Of a stretch of DNA of 64,000 nt, positions 1-8,121 are shown piece after piece. A program made the translations under genes and the position numbers. Position 1 is the first letter of the stretch, and each line of letters begins with the position of its first letter. The stretch lies in the NCBI GenBank assembly GCA_963851095.1, contig CAWKOX010000010.1, positions 186,001 through 250,000 of the forward strand. The letters run 5' to 3'. The DNA comes from Oleispira sp963851095 (GTDB lineage Bacteria; Pseudomonadota; Gammaproteobacteria; Pseudomonadales; Oceanobacteraceae). The notes under the pieces are model-generated. The model was not told the origin of the DNA. It searched no databases and saw only the letters and a list, made by a program, of their open reading frames with translations.

Positions 1-2695
1 TGCTATTTATTTGAGCAGCCCCAGGGCCGGAATTACTTGCCGAAATCGTATAAGTTAAAACAGCATTTGGGATAGCCTTAGCGAAAGATGTTGCAGTATT
101 GGTACCGTGAATAGGGTCCGAATACACATCTACATTTTTGGTTAAGGTTATATTGGGTAGTTGAGGTACGATTTTGAAGGTTGATTCACTGGTATGCTCG
201 ATGTCATTTTCAACACCTTCAAGAGCGGTCACTGAAATACTCCAGTCTCCAAGCTCAGCATCTGCAGCCAAATTAAAACTGAATTGAAATATTTTTTTAG
301 CAGGATGTGGCTCAGATAAAAAACTCATGTCTGCTTTGTTCACAAGCGTTGTGCCTTGGGAATTAGTGATGGTTATATTTGATGACGTTATGTCGAATGC
401 GCCAAACGGATCACTAATCTCAGCTTGTATAATAATGGTCTCTGTAGGAGAAGCCTCACTTACTTCCTGTGAGTTGTTATCAATAATTGATATATTGTCA
501 ACATTAATAACAGTGGCAGCTGGAAGGCTCACTAAACTATAGGGTGAAATGCTATCAGCGTTATTTACATTTGGGTCAATGGAATATATGCGTAAGCTAT
601 CTTCTCCATACTGAGAATCATTAGCTACTTTAAGAGATAACGTATCATTAGGATCAAGAGTCGGGGTGCCAGATAGGGGAATAGAGAATTCGAATAGGGC
701 AACATTATCACCGTTTAAACCTACAGAAGGAACAGATATCGTTCGAGTTACGCTGCCGATACTTATGTTGTTACGTAACAGAGTAACGGTAACAGTATGT
801 CCCCAAGAATCACGATTATAGTCGTTTTGTAAGAATAAATAAGCACTGACGGTAGAATCTGAAAAAATGAACTCTTGCTGAAAAGCGGGTGTAATAATAT
901 ACGTTCTCTCAGCTAAATCTGCCAATGTATGAAAAGCGCTAGAGGTTGGCTGTACTCTACTTAAATTAGAGGATTGGCGTAAATAAAGTGGCTTATTACC
1001 CGTCGCTGGGTTTGCGGGTTTGGATACATAAATTGTAGGAGAGCTAATGGTTATGTCAGACATATTCTGAGCACTGATGGTAGCTGTATTCTCGATTGCG
1101 GTATTTGCAGTTGACGAAGCGAGGATGATGGCATCAATTACGATTGATTCTGTAGCATTAGCCGCGACTGAAATATTCGATATAGAGATTAATCCTGTTG
1201 AATTACTTCCCGCGGGGGCTTGCTGACTATTATTACTTGCTCCATTCGGTAGGCTAATAACCTCAAATGAAGAAATATTATTGGGTAAGTTGTCAACTAC
1301 AGAAATTCCAGATTTTGCAACCCCGTTAGTTTCAATTAAATCAATTGTATATCTGATTTTCTCACCGGCTTGGACATTACCTCCGTTGAGGTCAGTCACA
1401 GATTTGGATGATGTAGAAAGGTCCGCTGAAACAACCGAGTAGGTTTGAGTGCGAGTATTGTTGGATAAGATATTATCAAATACAACACCCGTTACGGTCG
1501 CAGTAATATTAACGCTGTTATTCGTTGAATTGTCAGAGTAGAACGAAATGGAAAGTGAGTTGGCCGAAGCGTTATTGGCTATATCATTGGTATAGTTACA
1601 AATAACATTTGCAGAAACTTCATTACAACTCCATTGATTCCCCGTAAAGGAGTTTAGCGAGAGGCCTGTCGGTAATGGAATTGAAATTTCAGTACTGCTT
1701 GTCGCGATACTGGGTCCGTTATTATAAACAGTGAAATTGACTGTATTGTTCTCGCCACGTATGAATCTACTAGGCCCGATCTGCTGGATTGATAAGTCAG
1801 CCACTGGTTCGTTAGGCACACTGATCAGTTCAGCGGTTAAAAATACAGCATCTTGCCCAGAAGAATAGGTGGTATGTACGCTGGTATCCCCTGCGGTGAG
1901 GTAGCTACCAATTTGATACTCATCAATATCAACGCCACTTGTATTTCTTCCACCCGAAATATTTGAGTAGCCATTGAATTGATTGCCGTTTGGGTTATTC
2001 GTTCCGGTTAAATTGTTGTTTTCAAATCTTAATGTTTCGTTAAAATCGCTTCGTGGTTGTGAGTTATTGGCATCACCTTCCCACGTAATGTGGGCATGTT
2101 TACCACCTTTAGCTGCTGGGTTTTGGGCAATAACAAAATTATCTGGAATCAAGTCAAGCTCGCTGCCCCAAAAATTCTTAAAGCCATCAAATACGTTAAT
2201 AACCCTTAGTGGTTCACCGGTATGTTCATAAATAACGGCTAAAGCCCAGCCAGCATAGGCGCTTTGTACATCACAATAGCTGGTAGAGCCATTAAAAGTA
2301 ACACCAGAAGCTTTATGCGATGTGCTGCTTACAGAGATTAAGTTTGTTACATCCTTTTTAGAGCTGAAATAATTACGGCCCTGAAAAACTTCAACGTGAC
2401 TAATGTCGGCAGTCAGTGTTGAGTTATTAAAAACGATCGTAGAATCAACCGAACCAGAGCCAGACCAATATAAATAAGCGGCTTTCATGGTTGCGCCAAT
2501 TGGAATGTTGATCGTGCTTGAAGATTCGCCCCCACTGATTGGTGCGCAAGTATTACTTGAACTGCGTAGGGTATTGCCCGCCAGTGCAAAAGAAATATTA
2601 CCCGCAAAGCTATGGCGTAAAATGACGTTTTCAGAAAGTGCAGCCTGGCTCGTAAATAATAAAGCAACAAAACCAGCGATCAAGTGTTTACTCAA
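1..2695 (-). CDS. Large DUF11-repeat surface/exported protein, 3' end beyond window
   Basis: This strand is open without a stop from about 2695 to the window edge, at least 898 residues. No ATG lies near the start. I chose TTG at 2695 because it opens a good signal peptide (MSKHLIAGFVALLFTSQAAL). The next ~270 residues look like a globular secreted domain with two or three cysteines. From about residue 298 come Ig-like blocks of the DUF11/conserved-repeat kind (motifs such as NTVNFTVYNNGPS and GEKIRYTIDLIETNG, and near the edge VLTYTISASNSGPG). Such domains are found in long cell-surface or secreted proteins of Gram-negative bacteria and are thought to be structural or adhesive. The C-terminus, which would show the anchoring or secretion route, is missing. 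Composition is rich in Asn, Ser and Thr, as expected of extracellular repeat proteins. The family is confident; the exact function is unknown. Confidence 0.8.
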   Translation of the reverse strand, partial: MSKHLIAGFVALLFTSQAALSENVILRHSFAGNISFALAGNTLRSSSNTCAPISGGESSSTINIPIGATMKAAYLYWSGSGSVDSTIVFNNSTLTADISHVEVFQGRNYFSSKKDVTNLISVSSTSHKASGVTFNGSTSYCDVQSAYAGWALAVIYEHTGEPLRVINVFDGFKNFWGSELDLIPDNFVIAQNPAAKGGKHAHITWEGDANNSQPRSDFNETLRFENNNLTGTNNPNGNQFNGYSNISGGRNTSGVDIDEYQIGSYLTAGDTSVHTTYSSGQDAVFLTAELISVPNEPVADLSIQQIGPSRFIRGENNTVNFTVYNNGPSIATSSTEISIPLPTGLSLNSFTGNQWSCNEVSANVICNYTNDIANNASANSLSISFYSDNSTNNSVNITATVTGVVFDNILSNNTRTQTYSVVSADLSTSSKSVTDLNGGNVQAGEKIRYTIDLIETNGVAKSGISVVDNLPNNISSFEVISLPNGASNNSQQAPAGSNSTGLISISNISVAANATESIVIDAIILASSTANTAIENTATISAQNMSDITISSPTIYVSKPANPATGNKPLYLRQSSNLSRVQPTSSAFHTLADLAERTYIITPAFQQEFIFSDSTVSAYLFLQNDYNRDSWGHTVTVTLLRNNISIGSVTRTISVPSVGLNGDNVALFEFSIPLSGTPTLDPNDTLSLKVANDSQYGEDSLRIYSIDPNVNNADSISPYSLVSLPAATVINVDNISIIDNNSQEVSEASPTETIIIQAEISDPFGAFDITSSNITITNSQGTTLVNKADMSFLSEPHPAKKIFQFSFNLAADAELGDWSISVTALEGVENDIEHTSESTFKIVPQLPNITLTKNVDVYSDPIHGTNTATSFAKAIPNAVLTYTISASNSGPGAAQINS

Positions 2696-3238
2696 ATAAC
2701 TTTGGCGACAAAAGTTACTGATGCAAATAATGCATAGTTGAACTTTATATCGGAAGTTAAAATAAGTTTTCGTCACTAATGTCTCAATCTGTCTAGTTGA
2801 ACCTTGTCAGATAATATTGAGGAGTTAGACCTACGTCAAATCTTTGAAATGTGGGACTTATGTCTCATAATCGACTGTAATTGCTTAAATTTAATGAGGT
2901 TTTACAAAATAAGTATTTATTTTTTAGGAATATTCTGATCGCTGTGTTTTTTAGTAGTAAAGACCTACATAAACAATCAGTTATGTGTCCATCAGCGACA
3001 ATTTTTGTCACAATTTTCAGAAAATATGAGGTGTGACTTTTTGTAAGTGAATTGTAAAATATTGAATAAATAACAATTTAAGTAACTTTTGTGCACTTCT
3101 AAGCTCGATTCTCGTCAAAAAACTTTCATGAATAAATCCTATTCTTCACGGTTTTCTAGCACATTCAGTTGCTGTACAGTTACTTGATAACAAATACAAA
3201 AATAAAACGGGATTAAATCCCTTACTTTAGGATTACTC
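2696..3238. other. Intergenic control region between surface protein and acs
   Basis: About 540 bases without a convincing gene. It is AT-rich and must hold the divergent promoters of the surface-protein gene and acs. One visible element is a pair of inverted hexamers, GTCACA at 3007-3012 and TGTGAC at 3032-3037, 19 bases apart. They face the wrong way for a normal CRP site. I could not assign a promoter with confidence. Confidence 0.4.
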
Positions 3239-5200
3239 ATGTCAGCGATTAAAACCTACCCAGTTAAAGACAGTATTGGTTCAACCACTTTGATGAATAA
3301 TGATCAATATGAATCTATGTATCAGTATTCAATTACAGACTCTGAGGTTTTTTGGGCCGAGCAAGGGAAGCGCATCGATTGGATGCAGCCTTTTACTCAA
3401 GTTCGCGATGTATCGTTTGATGAGCATAACGTTGATATCAACTGGTACAAAGACGGCACATTGAATGCTTCTGCGAATTGCCTAGACAGACACTTAGAAA
3501 AGCGTGGCGATCAGACAGCAATTATTTGGGAAGGTGATGAGCCTTGTGATGATCGATACATTACCTATAAAGAGTTGCATGCAGAGGTATGTCAGTTTGC
3601 CAACACCTTAAAAACCCAGGGGGTTCGTAAGGGGGATGTGGTCTGTATCTACATGCCTATGGTTCCACAGGCGGTTATGGCGATGCTGGCTTGTGCCCGA
3701 ATTGGAGCCATTCATTCGGTTGTTTTTGGTGGTTTTTCTCCTGATGCATTAGCTGGTCGAATTGATGACAGTAACGTTAAAGTGGTCATTACCGCGGACG
3801 AAGGGGTTCGTGGTGGAAAAACCGTACCGCTTAAAGCAAACGTTGATGAGGCATTGACTCATCCTAGTGTCAAAACGGTTGAAAAAGTCATTGTGGTGAA
3901 ACGCACCGGTGCGGATATCGCATGGCATAAAACCCGCGATATCTGGTACCACGAGGCCATCGCGAAAGAATCAACTCAGTGTCAGCCAGCAGAAATGCGT
4001 GCTGAAGATCCGTTATTTATTCTGTATACCTCGGGTTCAACCGGTAAGCCTAAAGGGGTAGTTCATACCACGGGGGGATACTTAGTGTATGCATCGTTAA
4101 CGCATGAATATGTGTTTGATTATCATGAAGGTGACGTTTATTGGTGTACTGCCGATGTTGGCTGGATTACTGGGCATACCTATTTGGTTTATGGGCCGTT
4201 GGCGAATGGCGCTATTTCATTAATGTGTGAAGGCTTGCCTAACTACCCAAGTATTAACCGCGTATCACAAATTGTAGATAAGCACGAAGTAAACATTCTA
4301 TATACCGCACCGACAGCAATTCGAGCGCTTATGGCCGAAGGTGAAGCGGCGGTCACAGAAACCAAGCGTCATTCGTTACGAATCTTAGGCACGGTAGGTG
4401 AGCCGATTAATCCCGAGGCTTGGGAGTGGTATTACCGCACAATTGGTGAAGAAAAATGCCCGATTGTCGATACCTGGTGGCAGACAGAAACCGGCGGTAT
4501 CATGATTACGCCACTACCAGGAGCGACAGCATTAAAACCGGGCTCGGCGACTCGTCCATTTTTTGGTGTGCAGCCAGCGTTGGTCGATAGCGAAGGTAAT
4601 ATCGTTGAGGGGGCAGGAGAGGGAAACCTTGTTATGTTAGATAGTTGGCCGGGTCAATCGCGCACACTTTATGGTGATCATGAACGATTTATGCAGACCT
4701 ACTTTTCTACGTATGCCGGTATGTATTTCAGCGGCGATGGCGCAAGACGTGATGAAGACGGCTATTACTGGATTACGGGTCGTGTAGATGACGTATTAAA
4801 TGTCTCGGGTCACCGCATGGGGACCGCAGAAATTGAAAGTGCTTTAGTGGCGCACCCTAAGGTTGCAGAGGCCGCAGTGGTGGGGTATCCGCATGATATT
4901 AAAGGTCAGGGTATTTATGTTTACGTGACCTTGAATAAAGGTGAATTAAGTACAGATGCTGCGGTTAATGATGCGCTCATTTTAGAATTGAAGAAATGGG
5001 TACGTCAGGATATTGGGCCTATTGCTACTCCCGATTTAATTCAGTTAACGGCGGGTTTACCCAAAACACGATCGGGTAAAATTATGCGTCGTATTTTGCG
5101 TAAAATAGCAGAAAACGAATTTGGTGCGTTAGGCGATATATCCACCCTGGCAGATCCGTCTGTGGTCGATGAGCTTATTGAAAATCGAGCGAATCGCTGA
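3239..5200 (+). CDS. acs: Acetyl-CoA synthetase (acetate--CoA ligase)
   Basis: AMP-forming acetyl-CoA synthetase of 653 residues, the usual family length (~650). It activates acetate with ATP through acetyl-AMP and transfers it to CoA in the cytoplasm. The ACAS N-terminal region (about residues 25-80) precedes the AMP-binding core with the P-loop-like motif TSGSTGKPKG at 264-273 and the segment WWQTETGG at about 415. The C-terminal lid has PKTRSGKIMRR; its lysine near residue 614 is the one acetylated in the family to switch the enzyme off. The ATG at 3239 is preceded by a purine-rich TTAGGATT. It is monocistronic, with a long upstream region that suggests catabolic regulation. Next to alkB it would serve growth on acetate and two-carbon units from alkane degradation (inference). 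Confidence 0.97.
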   Translation: MSAIKTYPVKDSIGSTTLMNNDQYESMYQYSITDSEVFWAEQGKRIDWMQPFTQVRDVSFDEHNVDINWYKDGTLNASANCLDRHLEKRGDQTAIIWEGDEPCDDRYITYKELHAEVCQFANTLKTQGVRKGDVVCIYMPMVPQAVMAMLACARIGAIHSVVFGGFSPDALAGRIDDSNVKVVITADEGVRGGKTVPLKANVDEALTHPSVKTVEKVIVVKRTGADIAWHKTRDIWYHEAIAKESTQCQPAEMRAEDPLFILYTSGSTGKPKGVVHTTGGYLVYASLTHEYVFDYHEGDVYWCTADVGWITGHTYLVYGPLANGAISLMCEGLPNYPSINRVSQIVDKHEVNILYTAPTAIRALMAEGEAAVTETKRHSLRILGTVGEPINPEAWEWYYRTIGEEKCPIVDTWWQTETGGIMITPLPGATALKPGSATRPFFGVQPALVDSEGNIVEGAGEGNLVMLDSWPGQSRTLYGDHERFMQTYFSTYAGMYFSGDGARRDEDGYYWITGRVDDVLNVSGHRMGTAEIESALVAHPKVAEAAVVGYPHDIKGQGIYVYVTLNKGELSTDAAVNDALILELKKWVRQDIGPIATPDLIQLTAGLPKTRSGKIMRRILRKIAENEFGALGDISTLADPSVVDELIENRANR

Positions 5201-5213
5201 TTGTTTTTATGTC

Positions 5214-5846
5214 TTAATCTACCAGTTCAATATCAAGCCCTGACAATAAGTTAAGGGCTTGGTCTCGACTAAATTTTGCTTGTTTTATGTTGTTAACATT
5301 TATATCGATGTTGTAGTTGGAGGCATCACTAAAATCTGCTTCAACCAACGCTGTTCTATTGAATAAACTGTAGCTAAAATCGCTACCAGTAAAATTCCCT
5401 TGGTTAAAATTACCCTCCCGAAAATCAACGTCTTGAAGCTTGCACGATTCTAGTTGCAGTTCACATAATTTTAATCCCTGAAAAGACGAATCATTTAAAA
5501 TGCAATGAGAAAATTTAAGCGGTGATGCCAGTGCTAAATTGGGCCAGTGTGCCCGAGTCCAGTCGATTCCAAGCATTTTACAATGATCAAAAAACACCTC
5601 ATTGAAACGGCTGTAACCAATACGAATATTGCTTAAATTACATTGGTAAAAATGACAATCAATAAACTTACAATGCTTGAATTGAGTGCCTGAGAAATTG
5701 CAGTTTTTAAAGGTGCAGTTATCAAATTCTACTTCGTCGAGTTGTTCTTCCGAATACTGAAGATTATCGAAATTTTGGTTGTAATATTCACCCACTTTAG
5801 GGTCTAAATTAGGGCGTGGTTTTGGCGTTGATTCTGAACCTGTCAT
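5214..5846 (-). CDS. Pentapeptide-repeat protein, Qnr/McbG-like
   Basis: 210 residues, close to the ~218 of Qnr proteins. From about residue 30 onward the protein is a run of A(D/N)LXX-type pentapeptides centred on Phe, Cys or Leu (FDNCTFKNCNFSG, FKHCKFIDCHFYQCNL). These predict a right-handed quadrilateral beta-helix. An interruption around residue 90-105 (GIDWTRAHWP) resembles the loop position of Qnr proteins, and the C-terminal end (QALNLLSGLDIELVD) resembles the Qnr dimerisation tail. Family members of this shape mimic DNA and shield gyrase or topoisomerase IV. Whether this one does so is not shown by sequence. The gene converges with acs and lies downstream of alkB, with a hairpin between. 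High cysteine content is notable. Confidence 0.82.
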   Translation of the reverse strand: MTGSESTPKPRPNLDPKVGEYYNQNFDNLQYSEEQLDEVEFDNCTFKNCNFSGTQFKHCKFIDCHFYQCNLSNIRIGYSRFNEVFFDHCKMLGIDWTRAHWPNLALASPLKFSHCILNDSSFQGLKLCELQLESCKLQDVDFREGNFNQGNFTGSDFSYSLFNRTALVEADFSDASNYNIDINVNNIKQAKFSRDQALNLLSGLDIELVD

Positions 5847-5867
5847 AGTCTTCTAATCATAAGAAAT

Positions 5868-5895
5868 ATGAGCCAAGGATAGCGCCTTGGCTTAT
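5868..5895. terminator. Hairpin between alkB and the pentapeptide gene
   Basis: An 11-bp stem with one G-T pair (AGCCAAGG core at 5871-5878 pairing with CCTTGGCT at 5885-5892) around a 6-base loop. On the minus strand it lies ~100 bases after the alkB stop and just upstream of the pentapeptide gene, and is followed by a moderately T-rich stretch. It is a probable rho-independent terminator for alkB. Confidence 0.55.
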
Positions 5896-5992
5896 TAATA
5901 CAAGCGTTAGGATAAGTATTAGAACAGGTATTAGCAGGCGCATTATTCCTATTGAAGCGTCTGCTCAATATCAAATGAGTTCTTCGTCATAA

Positions 5993-7123
5993 TTATTCTA
6001 ACTGGTGCTCTTCACCCTTGTAATAAGCTTTAACTTTTGGGTTCATAACTTTAAACCAAAGCGGCGGAAATAATGCTAAAACAACCATGGTGGCATAGCC
6101 GCTAGGGAGTTGTGGGCTGATTTCGTGGTGGCGCAAAACCTGATAGCGGCGTTTAGGATTTGCATGGTGATCTGAATGGCGCTGCAGCTGAAACAGAAAT
6201 AGATTAGTCAGTAGGAAATTACTGTTCCAAGAGTGCTCCACATTAGTACGCTCGTAACGACCATTTTCAAGTTTTCTGCGGTGTAATCCATAATGTTCAA
6301 TGTAATTAATAACTTCTAATAGTGAAAAAGCAATAAAGCTTTGAGCGAAAAAATAGCCAATGCCAGCCCAGCCCCAAAGTACGCCACACAATGCTGCAAA
6401 CGCAAAGCTGATGGTGTACCACCAAATTAATTCATTGCTAAAACTTATTAAATTTTTGCCTTTTCTGTTTAGCTTTTTAGCCTCTAATTTCCAGGCATTT
6501 AAAAAATTGTGTAAGTACGCATGGGGTAAAAAGGCATACAAGCTTTGGCCGAAACGAGAAGAGGAAGCGTCCTCAGTGGTAGACACATGGACGTGATGAC
6601 CGCGGATATGTTCGACTTTAAAGCCGCCGTAAGTAACACACGCAAATAATAATCCACCTGCCCATTGCTCGATAATAGGGTCTTTATGAATTAACTCGTG
6701 ACCGACGTTAATGGCAACGATCGCACCAATGGTTCCAACAGAAAGCACCCAGCCAATCTGGCCCAATAAACTCAATTCACCCTTCATAAAGACATGGCCG
6801 CCATACAAAATAGTAGCGACCTGCATAGGAAGACAAAGCAGCGTGAGAATGCGGTAAAAGACTTCTTTTGATAATGCAGGAACTTGCGTTTCTTCATTGG
6901 GGTTAACAGGATCTTGGCCGATGATGTGGTCAAAAATGGGCACTATAACAAATACAAAAAATACCGTAGTGAAGGCAAATAGGTCGCGATAACCATACTG
7001 TTCACCTAGCCATGTTGAGGTAAGTAAAATCAATGAAGGTAATATGACTAACAAGTAAGCATATTTTTTTATTCTTATTATTAAGTCGAGCTCTGATGAG
7101 CGTGATGCTGCGATGGTATTCAT
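5993..7123 (-). CDS. alkB: Alkane 1-monooxygenase (membrane alkane hydroxylase)
   Basis: Integral-membrane diiron enzyme that hydroxylates the terminal carbon of medium-chain n-alkanes using O2 and electrons from rubredoxin. All four family histidine signatures are present, numbered from the start used here: HELIHK at ~139, EHIRGHH at ~171, NYIEHYGL at ~272 and LQRHSDHHA at ~313. Hydrophobic segments at ~20-50, 85-130 and 225-265 fit the six-helix topology. I prefer ATG 7123 (376 residues) because AAAGGT lies just upstream; an in-frame ATG at 7156 would add 11 residues but has no good ribosome site. No rubredoxin or alkane-derived alcohol dehydrogenase gene is next to it, so its partners must be elsewhere. 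It is divergent from a GntR regulator, as in other oil degraders. Confidence 0.97.
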   Translation of the reverse strand: MNTIAASRSSELDLIIRIKKYAYLLVILPSLILLTSTWLGEQYGYRDLFAFTTVFFVFVIVPIFDHIIGQDPVNPNEETQVPALSKEVFYRILTLLCLPMQVATILYGGHVFMKGELSLLGQIGWVLSVGTIGAIVAINVGHELIHKDPIIEQWAGGLLFACVTYGGFKVEHIRGHHVHVSTTEDASSSRFGQSLYAFLPHAYLHNFLNAWKLEAKKLNRKGKNLISFSNELIWWYTISFAFAALCGVLWGWAGIGYFFAQSFIAFSLLEVINYIEHYGLHRRKLENGRYERTNVEHSWNSNFLLTNLFLFQLQRHSDHHANPKRRYQVLRHHEISPQLPSGYATMVVLALFPPLWFKVMNPKVKAYYKGEEHQLE

Positions 7124-7204
7124 GCTTTTTACCTTTGTATTAAGCGCTGAGTTCATAAGTGAGTTCGTAGCTGTTTATATTATTTAATGCCTTTTGTTGT
7201 AAGA

Positions 7205-7215
7205 TTGTAGAACAA
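7205..7215. promoter_or_regulatory. Candidate GntR (FCD-type) operator in the alkB-gntR intergenic region
   Basis: The sequence TTGTAGAACAA is an exact match to the TNGTNNNACNA pattern described for FadR/VanR-type GntR regulators, extended by one more matching pair (ATTGT/ACAAT). It lies 82 bases upstream of the alkB start and 192 bases upstream of gntR, so it could repress alkB. That the neighbouring regulator binds here is inference. Confidence 0.5.
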
Positions 7216-7406
7216 TGATAGATTGATGGGGAGTATTTTGCAATATTTGGTTGTAAAGTAATCAATGATAGTCTGCTTCTCCGACAGAATGGGCTGAATT
7301 TTAGGTAGGTCTGGGTTTTAAGAAAAATAGTGTAAAAAGGGCTTGATATAAGGCTTTTCGCGATAAGAGGCTGTGGTAGACTTAGTTTTTTGCATATAGA
7401 TGTAGG

Positions 7407-8078
7407 ATGAGTATTCGCTCCATGAGTTTTAATGCACCCAAAAGCATGGCAGAGCAAATAGCTCGACACCTTGCGAATCAAATAATTTCAGGCCAGCGAA
7501 TTGCTAATGAGCGTATTCAAGAGCTGAAAATTGTTGAGGAGCTAGAGGTAAGTCGCGGATCGGTGCGAGAAGCGCTCTTACTGATGGAAAAAAGGCATTT
7601 GGTTGAAATTATGCCTAGAAGAGGGGCGATGGTCGCTGAAATAACCGCCGAATCTGTCGAAAACCTGTTTGATGTTTTCGGCATATTGGTTACTCGTTTA
7701 GCGGTATTGGTTGCCCAGCGCTGGCAGGGAAATGACCTCGATAAGGTTATTCAGCACTTGGTTTTATTGCAAAGCATGGCTGAGCAAGAAGATCGTGAAG
7801 AGTTTATAGATCAAGTATTCACTTTGTTAAACATGGCTTACCCGCTAGCAAAAAATGAATACCTGCATGAAGTGCTGGTTAATATGGAACCTGCGGTTCA
7901 TAGATGCTACGCATTAGCGCAGCGATATAAGCCCAATGATGGTCAAGCAGCTTTAACGTTTTTTGCGGCACTAATGACAGGCGTAACCAAACGACAAGTT
8001 GAGTTGCTGCCTGAGGCAGTAAAGCACTATTTTGATCATCAGTTGAATCTGGTATTGGCTGCGATAAAAGCGGGCTAG
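7407..8078 (+). CDS. GntR-family transcriptional regulator, FCD type
   Basis: 223 residues. The N-terminal winged helix (residues ~12-78) carries the typical recognition segment EELEVSRGSVREALLLMEKRHLVE (residues split here only for reference: ELEVSRGSVREALLLME). It is followed by an all-helical effector domain of the FCD class (about 88-215). Such regulators bind acids or acyl compounds and usually repress neighbouring catabolic genes. The gene is divergent from alkB with a matching operator between them, so control of alkane oxidation is the natural inference; similar gntR-alkB pairs are known in Alcanivorax. ATG 7422 is an alternative start with a better placed AGGATGAG. The downstream gene, smc, begins 44 bases later but is functionally unrelated. 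Confidence 0.88.
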   Translation: MSIRSMSFNAPKSMAEQIARHLANQIISGQRIANERIQELKIVEELEVSRGSVREALLLMEKRHLVEIMPRRGAMVAEITAESVENLFDVFGILVTRLAVLVAQRWQGNDLDKVIQHLVLLQSMAEQEDREEFIDQVFTLLNMAYPLAKNEYLHEVLVNMEPAVHRCYALAQRYKPNDGQAALTFFAALMTGVTKRQVELLPEAVKHYFDHQLNLVLAAIKAG

Positions 8079-8121
8079 ACCCTAAATAGAATAAAAGATA
8101 ATTAATTAGGAAAAACAGGTT

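Noticed and set aside
2487..2699. 70-residue plus-strand frame at 2487
   Set aside because: Lies opposite the open minus-strand surface-protein gene, which has a clear signal peptide and domain sequence.
3007..3037. Inverted GTCACA/TGTGAC pair as a CRP site for acs
   Set aside because: The half sites face outward and are 19 bases apart, unlike TGTGA-N6-TCACA.
7140..7481. 113-residue frame on the minus strand upstream of alkB
   Set aside because: Overlaps the alkB-gntR control region and the start of gntR; composition unlike a protein and no ribosome site.
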